Part shown: piece by piece, positions 7,111 to 11,879 of the stretch
How positions within the stretch are numbered: position 1 is the first letter of the stretch
Layout: each line of letters opens with the position of its first letter
NCBI GenBank assembly: GCA_002707085.1
Contig: PALY01000115.1
Coordinates: 16,882 to 28,760, forward strand
Direction: 5' to 3'
Length of the DNA stretch: 11,879 nt
Origin: Deltaproteobacteria bacterium
Lineage (GTDB): Bacteria; Myxococcota_A; UBA796
Notes under the pieces: generated by a model
Told to the model about the DNA's origin: nothing
Databases searched by the model: none
What the model saw: only the letters and a program-made list of their open reading frames with translations
Position numbers and translations under genes: made by a program

Positions 7111-8019
7111 CTAAAGCCCCCTCGACCATTCAGGTCTAAGCGGAATCTCACCAGAAATCGCCCTGTCCAATGTCTGTACAATGCGCGCCTTGTCTGTGGG
7201 CAGACGACCACCAAGCGGCAAGTAATTGCTGGCGTGATTGGTACGAAACAAGGCGTTTGAAAGGTTGGACTCACCGACCATTGTACGCAATTCGGCCAAT
7301 AGTTCTGGAACTTCCGGCAACGTCCACCCGCTGTTGGACTGCGTGCGCGCTAGGGGGGTGCCTGGCACCACAGTAAGCGTCAGTGCAGATAGAAAATCCG
7401 GATCCATTTCGGTGGCCAGCGCTGCTGAACCACGGGCGTGAGCATCGCTTCTTTCTGTTCCACCGGCTCCCAGCAGAAAAATCGCACTCATCTTCATGCC
7501 GGATGCCTTGGCTTTTTTCGCGGCGTCCACATGACTGTTGTACAGATACTTGTCCTCGCGACTCGCACCGCTAGGCCGAGGGCCTTTGGCCAAACGCCGC
7601 ATGGTCTGTTCATCTCCAGATTCTGGACCGATGTACAACAAAGAAAGTCCCAGTCCGCGAAGTTCATCCAATTCCGCGTCGGTCTTCTCCAAGATGTTTC
7701 CACTGGTGGCATAGCAGCTCACCTGCCTCAAACTGGGAAAAGTTTCGCGTGCATGCTCAAGAATGGCACGCCAATGATCCATATCCAGAATCAGCGCGTC
7801 CCCATCCGCAACAAAGAGTTTTTCAACAGAGTCGCCATAGGTCATGCCCGCCATCGAGATGTCTTCCAAACTCTCCTCGATGGGGCGCACTCGAAACACA
7901 GGCTTGTCTCTGTACATGTCACAGTAGGTACAGTTGTTCCAACTGCAGCCTATGGTGGCTTGCAGAATGTAGCTGTGGGCCTCCGATGGTGGCCGATAGA
8001 GCTTGCCGGTGTAGCGCAT
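7111..8019 (-). CDS. Radical SAM protein with a C-x4-C-x2-C cluster motif
   Basis: This 302-residue protein has GCSWNNCTYCDMYRDK at residues 24-39. Cys25, Cys30 and Cys33 should bind the 4Fe-4S cluster that cleaves S-adenosylmethionine; Tyr32 is the usual aromatic before the last Cys. The spacing is x4-x2 instead of the usual x3-x2. I recall this spacing from a B12-independent group of COG1032-like proteins with GCSxNxCxxCxMY. FVADGDALILD resembles the SAM-binding GGE region, and YIGPESGDEQTMRRLAKG is typical of the central barrel. No second Cys cluster is seen, so auxiliary clusters are unlikely. The substrate is unknown. The ATG at 8019 is preceded by AAGAGG about ten bases upstream. It leads the operon radical SAM, LysR, LysE type, ExoD. 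The 110 bases before it (8020-8129) show no clear terminator or strong promoter. Confidence 0.88.
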   Translation of the reverse strand: MRYTGKLYRPPSEAHSYILQATIGCSWNNCTYCDMYRDKPVFRVRPIEESLEDISMAGMTYGDSVEKLFVADGDALILDMDHWRAILEHARETFPSLRQVSCYATSGNILEKTDAELDELRGLGLSLLYIGPESGDEQTMRRLAKGPRPSGASREDKYLYNSHVDAAKKAKASGMKMSAIFLLGAGGTERSDAHARGSAALATEMDPDFLSALTLTVVPGTPLARTQSNSGWTLPEVPELLAELRTMVGESNLSNALFRTNHASNYLPLGGRLPTDKARIVQTLDRAISGEIPLRPEWSRGL

Positions 8020-8129
8020 GATGCAAGACCTCTTGAACGTCTAATCCATTCCCATTGGACAGACCCAGGACCTTCAATATGACACGCTAAGAAGTTGGAA
8101 CGGAAGACGACAAAAATACAGTGATTCTT

Positions 8130-8870
8130 TTAAGAAACCGTTTTCTCACGGTCCAACAATGACTGCATGACCCGGGTTGCCTCGGCATGCAATTCGGCAA
8201 TTTGTTCCTCTTCATCCCGTGGCACATGCGGTGGTGGAACAATGGGTGGTGCCACGTAATGGGTCAGTTTTACGGGACGAGGAATCAAGGTACGACCCAC
8301 CCCTTTGGCCATCGGAAACGGAATCCGAAAATGCTCATACAACTTATCGGTCAATCGACTCTTGCGTACCGAGTAGATGTCATCGGCCGCTGGGCATGCC
8401 GCAAGAACCAGCGGAACTTGCGCCCGAAGCGCCAACCGACAAAAACCCCTACGGTTCTCCCAGCGAACAGTTCGCGCTTCATCACTGGGCCGAAGGGATT
8501 CCCACATGCCACCGGGCGACACAAACACGGCATGTCCTGACTGAAGGAGTTGAAAACCTGACTGGGGGGATGCGGGTCGAATGCCTGAATCCCACGCCAA
8601 ATCTTTCAAAAATGGGGTCTTGAAAATGAGATCGTCCCCAAGCGCAGTTCCCACCCGACCCGTATGTTCATAGATTTCCAAGCCATAAAGAAACCCATCG
8701 TAGGTGGCCAATGAATGATGCACCACCAACAAACAACCACCACTGGGCGGCACATGCTCAATCCCTTCCACCGTGTGCTGGTGATACCGCTTCACGGGAG
8801 CAAGGACCTTTCTCCACCGCTCAATCACATCCTTGCTGATGAGCAGGTCCTGTTCGTTTTGATCCACCAT
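8130..8870 (-). CDS. Acyltransferase, TMEM68/DGAT-like lysophospholipid acyltransferase family
   Basis: This 246-residue protein has acyltransferase blocks in order. VVHHSLATYDGFLYG (49-63) carries the catalytic His52 and Asp58. ALGDDLIFKTPFLKD (76-90) follows, then FVSPGGMWESLRP (116-128) and NRRGFCRLALRAQVPLV. The His-Asp spacing is H-x5-D, not the H-x4-D of PlsC, and the third block is PGGxxE in place of FPEG. As I recall, both traits are seen in eukaryotic TMEM68 and related enzymes that act on di- or monoacylglycerol. Predicted to transfer an acyl chain to a lipid or alcohol at the membrane surface; no full membrane helix is seen. The ATG at 8870 lacks a clear Shine-Dalgarno sequence. 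The gene is divergent from the SDR gene with 57 bases between them. The acyl acceptor cannot be told. Confidence 0.84.
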   Translation of the reverse strand: MVDQNEQDLLISKDVIERWRKVLAPVKRYHQHTVEGIEHVPPSGGCLLVVHHSLATYDGFLYGLEIYEHTGRVGTALGDDLIFKTPFLKDLAWDSGIRPASPQSGFQLLQSGHAVFVSPGGMWESLRPSDEARTVRWENRRGFCRLALRAQVPLVLAACPAADDIYSVRKSRLTDKLYEHFRIPFPMAKGVGRTLIPRPVKLTHYVAPPIVPPPHVPRDEEEQIAELHAEATRVMQSLLDREKTVS

Positions 8871-8890
8871 AGGGGCCGCAATAGCGCACC

Positions 8891-8919
8891 TTCCACACCC
8901 AGACCACTACAGTTAGAAT
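8891..8919 (+). promoter_or_regulatory. Possible promoter of the SDR gene, likely leaderless transcript
   Basis: TAGAAT (8914-8919) matches the -10 consensus at five of six bases. A weak TTCCAC (8891-8896) lies 17 bases upstream. The start codon at 8928 is 8 bases after the -10 box, where transcription would begin, and no Shine-Dalgarno sequence precedes it. This is a pattern match only. Confidence 0.38.
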
Positions 8920-8927
8920 CAACCCAG

Positions 8928-9932
8928 ATGGAAAATCCCGAACTACAGCACGGCAATGGTGGAACTGTCTTTATTACAGGTGCGACCGGACAAGTCGGCG
9001 GTGCGATTACACGCGCCTTGCTTGACCAAGGGCGAACCGTAAAGATTTTGGTGCGCAATCCATCCACCCTCCAGGGCTTTCAAGATGCAGAAGTGGTGAA
9101 AGGAGACCTCTCCAATCCACAAGTCTTGATCGATGCCATAAAGGGCTGTGTACAAGTCATTCACATCGCTGGCGCCATTTCCTACGATCCCAAAGATCGA
9201 GACCATCTGTACGCTACCAACGTCGTGGGAACGCAAAATATGTTGGATGCCGCAGCCGCCAACAAAGTAGAGCGATTCGTCTACACCAGTTCGATCGCAA
9301 CCATTGGACACGTACCCTTTGGCACAGTCGGTAATGAAAGCAGCCCATACAACTGGGAAAAAGCCAACAACCCCTATTTCGATACCAAAAAGGAAGCAGA
9401 GGATCGGGTTCTCGCAGAACAACGGATACCCTGCATTACACTCAATCCTGGGATTGTCTTCGGCCCCGGAGATCTGGGACATGGCGCCATTCAGATGATG
9501 CACAAAAGCGCATCCGGTGCGGTTACAGCCGCGCCACCAGGCGCCACCACTATCGTCAGCCTACAAGATGCCGTCGCTGGCCATCTTCTGGCCCTTCAAC
9601 ATGGACGGCCTGGAGAGAAATACATCCTGGGAAGCGAAACCATGACGCTTCGAACCCTGTTTGACCAAATCGCAGAGGTGGTTGGCGTCGAGCCTCCAAC
9701 ACGCACAATCGGTCCCACGGTATTTCAAGCTGCGGTTCAGTTATCAAACTGGTGGAGCCAACTCAGGGGAACATCTCCCAAAGTCCGCCCCAACACGGCC
9801 GCCATTTTGGTCCAAAACCGACAATACTCTTGGGAAAAAGCGAGTCGCGAACTTGGTTATACGCCCACTGCGGCTGCGTCTTCACTCACTGCCTGCTGGG
9901 AAGGAGGAGGTAGGACCTCCGAACCCCGGTAG
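8928..9932 (+). CDS. NAD(P)-dependent epimerase/dehydratase-type SDR
   Basis: I start at the ATG at 8928 (334 residues). The frame is open upstream to 8715, but that part lies over the divergent acyltransferase gene and precedes the nucleotide fold. The Rossmann motif is FITGATGQVGG (15-25); YTSSIATIG (119-127) carries the catalytic Ser; YFDTKKEAE (150-158) gives the YxxxK pair Tyr150 and Lys154; LNPGIVFGPGD (172-182) is typical of extended SDRs. Overall it resembles the dihydroflavonol reductase/3-beta-hydroxysteroid dehydrogenase/HpnA-like group, which acts on alcohols, ketones or sugars. The substrate is unknown. A lipid-related role beside the divergent acyltransferase is only a guess. 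The last 25 codons overlap the end of the convergent aminotransferase-like gene. Confidence 0.86.
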   Translation: MENPELQHGNGGTVFITGATGQVGGAITRALLDQGRTVKILVRNPSTLQGFQDAEVVKGDLSNPQVLIDAIKGCVQVIHIAGAISYDPKDRDHLYATNVVGTQNMLDAAAANKVERFVYTSSIATIGHVPFGTVGNESSPYNWEKANNPYFDTKKEAEDRVLAEQRIPCITLNPGIVFGPGDLGHGAIQMMHKSASGAVTAAPPGATTIVSLQDAVAGHLLALQHGRPGEKYILGSETMTLRTLFDQIAEVVGVEPPTRTIGPTVFQAAVQLSNWWSQLRGTSPKVRPNTAAILVQNRQYSWEKASRELGYTPTAAASSLTACWEGGGRTSEPR

Positions 9933-11002
9933 TGAGTCACAACTTGCAAGGCTTCCAACAGTTGGTCTGTGTCTTCCGGAAGCCCCAGCGTAATGCGGAA
10001 ATGATTCGCCATTTCGGGAGCTGCGAACGGACGCAAGCGTACACCCGCGGCGAGCATATCCGCCAAAAACTTCGTGGTTGTGTTGGTATCTGGCCACTTA
10101 CACAAAATGAAGTTTGCTGAGGACGGGTACCAGGTAATGCCATCAATCTGGTCTAATGCCTCGCCAATCCGAGCTTGTTCTTGGGCGCACAAGGCGCGAA
10201 CATCTCTCAAGTGTTCATCCGCATTCCGGAGTGCCGTCACGACAACACTCTCTTGCAGCTTACCGACTCGATAAGGCGTGGATTTCTTTTCCATACGCTC
10301 GATGAATGACTCGGGCGCAATCAAATATCCCACGTGGATCCCAGCAAGGCCGTAGGCAAAAGAAAAGCTACGGGACACAAAGAGATTGTCGTACTTGGGT
10401 ACTAAATCGCTCACGGGCTGATGAATCTTTGGATCCATATACTGGACGTACGCTTCATCGACCCAAAACGTGTTCTTGGGGTACCGTTCCACAAGATCGA
10501 TGATCTCATCGCGTGTAACCAACAGGTTCCCAGTCGGATTGTTGGGGTTCGGCAAATAAACAATGCAAGGCTTTTGAATCGCTGCTTCCAGTTTCTTCAG
10601 GTCCAGTTGGAACCCATTGGCTTCGTCCAACACGATGGGGTGAATCCCAACACCGCCACGGATGGCACCGTTCACGACCTTTTCGTATGTTGGGCTAACA
10701 ATCACCATCGTTACGCCAGGGCGACCGACAAGGTGGCTGGCCATACGGGTCCAAGAAGAGCGGATGTAGTCCTCAAACAGCATGTGGAATGCCATCTTCA
10801 ACACAGGTCCTGAGCCATTCTCAATGAATACGTTGCCTGGTTTTACACCATCACGTTCACAAATCGCATTGACGATGTCAGGACATTCGCCAGCGGAATT
10901 GTACCGTCGCAAACACGATCGGTCATTGAATTGCGCCAGTGTTTCAATACACTGCTTGGGCATGATCGAGCCGTCATTCAGGCTCATTCGGTTTACACTC
11001 AT
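9857..11002 (-). CDS. HisC-like fold-type-I aminotransferase homologue lacking the PLP lysine
   Basis: I start at the ATG at 11002 (381 residues) after a G-rich stretch; the frame is open to 11065. The protein lines up along its length with histidinol-phosphate aminotransferases: FIENGSGPVLKMAF (59-72), YLPNPNNPTGNLL (149-161) with the Asn that contacts PLP, WVDEAYVQY (180-188) with the Asp for the pyridine nitrogen, and HFRITLGLPEDTDQLLEAL (334-352) with the carboxylate-binding Arg336. The Schiff-base motif, usually SKAYGLAGLRVGY, reads SFAYGLAGIHVGY (214-226). Lys is Phe215 (codon TTT, 10360-10358) and the phosphate-binding Arg is His223. Ordinary transamination is therefore not expected. 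It may bind a ligand without catalysis, or work differently. I do not call it hisC. The last 20 or so residues go beyond the family's usual end and overlap the SDR gene. Confidence 0.85.
   Translation of the reverse strand: MSVNRMSLNDGSIMPKQCIETLAQFNDRSCLRRYNSAGECPDIVNAICERDGVKPGNVFIENGSGPVLKMAFHMLFEDYIRSSWTRMASHLVGRPGVTMVIVSPTYEKVVNGAIRGGVGIHPIVLDEANGFQLDLKKLEAAIQKPCIVYLPNPNNPTGNLLVTRDEIIDLVERYPKNTFWVDEAYVQYMDPKIHQPVSDLVPKYDNLFVSRSFSFAYGLAGIHVGYLIAPESFIERMEKKSTPYRVGKLQESVVVTALRNADEHLRDVRALCAQEQARIGEALDQIDGITWYPSSANFILCKWPDTNTTTKFLADMLAAGVRLRPFAAPEMANHFRITLGLPEDTDQLLEALQVVTHYRGSEVLPPPSQQAVSEDAAAVGV
9907..9921. other. Perfect 6-bp hairpin inside the convergent gene overlap
   Basis: GGAGGT (9907-9912) and ACCTCC (9916-9921) pair perfectly around the loop AGG. 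The hairpin lies near the 3' ends of two convergent genes, inside both coding regions. No T-run follows on either strand, so it is not a classic intrinsic terminator. It could slow polymerase or stabilise the mRNA ends; the evidence is only the symmetry. Confidence 0.3.
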
Positions 11003-11099
11003 AAACGCCCCCCCAAAAATGGAAATAAAGTAGGCGGTAGGCCGCTGGCTAACAGAAGCAACCAAGGTTCACCAGAGAAACCACACTCCTGACCTGCAG

Positions 11100-11606
11100 A
11101 TGGCGCACGATCGACACATTCAAATGAACGTCCAAACACCCCAAAAATCCGAAGTTATTTCTGCCATAATGGCCGCCATATGCAGCGAATTGGATGCTGC
11201 AGAACGCATGGCGAAAAATGCGCAAGATGAGGCTACACATAGCGATACGAAAGCCGAAGGTAAATACGACACTCGCGCCACCGAAGCGAGCTATCTCGCA
11301 CGTGGACAGGCCCAAAGAATCCTAAATCTACGAGAATTAAAGTCCTGGTACGAGCGGTTTTCACCCAACCAAACGGCGTCTGAAATTCGTATTGGGGCCT
11401 TGGTTCTAATTGAGAACGAGGACCAAGAATGGCTATTTTTGGCACCCGCGGGTGGTGGGAAGGTCATCGTCCAAGGAATACCGGTACTCGTAGTTTCCCC
11501 GACTTCTCCCATGGGAAGAGGGATGGTTGACATCGAAGTTGGTGAGTCCTTTGAGGTCGATACGCCGCGGGGTGTAGTCGAATATGAAATCGTCGCATGC
11601 ACCTGA
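11100..11606 (+). CDS. GreA/GreB-like transcription elongation factor homologue
   Basis: A 168-residue protein in two parts. Residues 17-85 form a helical hairpin with ATHSDTKAEGKYDTRATEAS and then YLARGQAQR (45-73); this is the signature of a GreA-like family often annotated only as hypothetical. Residues 95-166 form a small beta domain like the GreA/B C-terminal FKBP-type domain: IRIGALVLIENEDQEWLFLA, then SPTSPMGRGMVDIEVGESFE and VVEYEIVA. Gre factors enter the RNA polymerase secondary channel and help rescue backtracked complexes; Asp49, Glu53 and Asp57 near the hairpin turn could play the acidic-tip role. Action on RNA polymerase is inferred. The start is uncertain: ATG at 11100 or at 11124, neither with a clear Shine-Dalgarno sequence. 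It is divergent from the aminotransferase-like gene and is followed by a hairpin. Confidence 0.74.
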   Translation: MAHDRHIQMNVQTPQKSEVISAIMAAICSELDAAERMAKNAQDEATHSDTKAEGKYDTRATEASYLARGQAQRILNLRELKSWYERFSPNQTASEIRIGALVLIENEDQEWLFLAPAGGGKVIVQGIPVLVVSPTSPMGRGMVDIEVGESFEVDTPRGVVEYEIVACT

Positions 11607-11634
11607 AAAAGGCTCGACAACAAGGGATCGAGCC
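11606..11634 (-). terminator. Hairpin with T-run toward the minus strand
   Basis: GGCTCGA (11611-11617) and TCGAGCC (11628-11634) form a perfect 7-bp stem with a 10-base loop, just after the GreA-like gene. On the plus strand no T-run follows. On the minus strand the stem is followed by TTTTT (11610-11606), as in an intrinsic terminator. It may act in both directions, with the better match on the minus strand. Confidence 0.55.
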
Positions 11635-11666
11635 GCATGCTACCCTATTGGGAAGGGAGACCACCT

Positions 11667-11879
<213 letters not shown>

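Noticed and set aside
8715..8927. Upstream extension of the SDR protein
   Set aside because: It is antisense to the acyltransferase gene and precedes the Rossmann motif by more than 80 residues; the ATG at 8928 fits the family.
8943..9503. 186-residue minus-strand open frame
   Set aside because: Shadow of the SDR gene, whose motifs are clear on the plus strand.
9857..11002. Calling the aminotransferase homologue hisC
   Set aside because: The PLP Lys and phosphate Arg are absent and no histidine biosynthesis genes are nearby.
9857..11002. Calling the aminotransferase homologue a pseudogene
   Set aside because: The frame is intact with no stop or frameshift and other active-site residues are kept, which suggests selection on the protein.

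Overview
The window looks like chromosomal DNA of a myxobacterium-like bacterium (Myxococcota, the old Deltaproteobacteria), of moderate GC (about half, by eye). This is inference from gene content. The clues are a Hanks-type kinase homologue, a lipoprotein combining MopE/thrombospondin-type-3-like Asp-rich units with an FG-GAP propeller, and a lipoprotein whose Cys is followed by a long Asp-Ala repeat. No RNA genes, CRISPR array, transposase or phage genes were seen. Coding density is high and no gap reaches 300 bases.

Left part (1-3820, minus strand): a compact three-gene unit read right to left. It encodes a 667-residue surface lipoprotein with Asp-rich calcium-type repeats and seven FG-GAP blades, a 292-residue exported or membrane-anchored protein with two C-terminal hydrophobic segments, and a kinase-fold protein that runs off the left edge. 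The joins are a 4-base overlap and a 1-base gap, so the three are probably translated together. The kinase-fold protein lacks the ATP-anchoring Lys, the HRD Asp and the DFG Asp, so it is predicted to be a pseudokinase. The unit reads as outer-surface sensor or adhesin, envelope relay and cytoplasmic adaptor; that role is inference.

Middle (3889-8019): a divergent gene of the succinylglutamate desuccinylase/aspartoacylase family with all expected zinc and catalytic residues. It converges on a tight four-gene minus-strand operon: radical SAM protein, LysR-type regulator, LysE-type exporter and ExoD-family membrane protein (gaps of 0, 4 and 9 bases). The LysR gene sits inside the operon with its probable target exporter, not divergent from it.

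Right (8130-11879): a minus-strand acyltransferase of the TMEM68/DGAT-like type and a divergent SDR gene that is probably transcribed without a leader. The SDR gene runs tail-to-tail into, and overlaps by 76 bases, a HisC-like fold-type-I aminotransferase homologue in which the PLP Lys is Phe and a phosphate-binding Arg is His. Then come a GreA-like factor, a hairpin with terminator polarity toward the minus strand, and the start of an Asp-Ala repeat lipoprotein that leaves the window.

The strongest candidates for something unusual are the Lys-less aminotransferase homologue and the lipoprotein/membrane protein/pseudokinase unit. Both rest on residues read directly from the sequence; their functions are not known from it.
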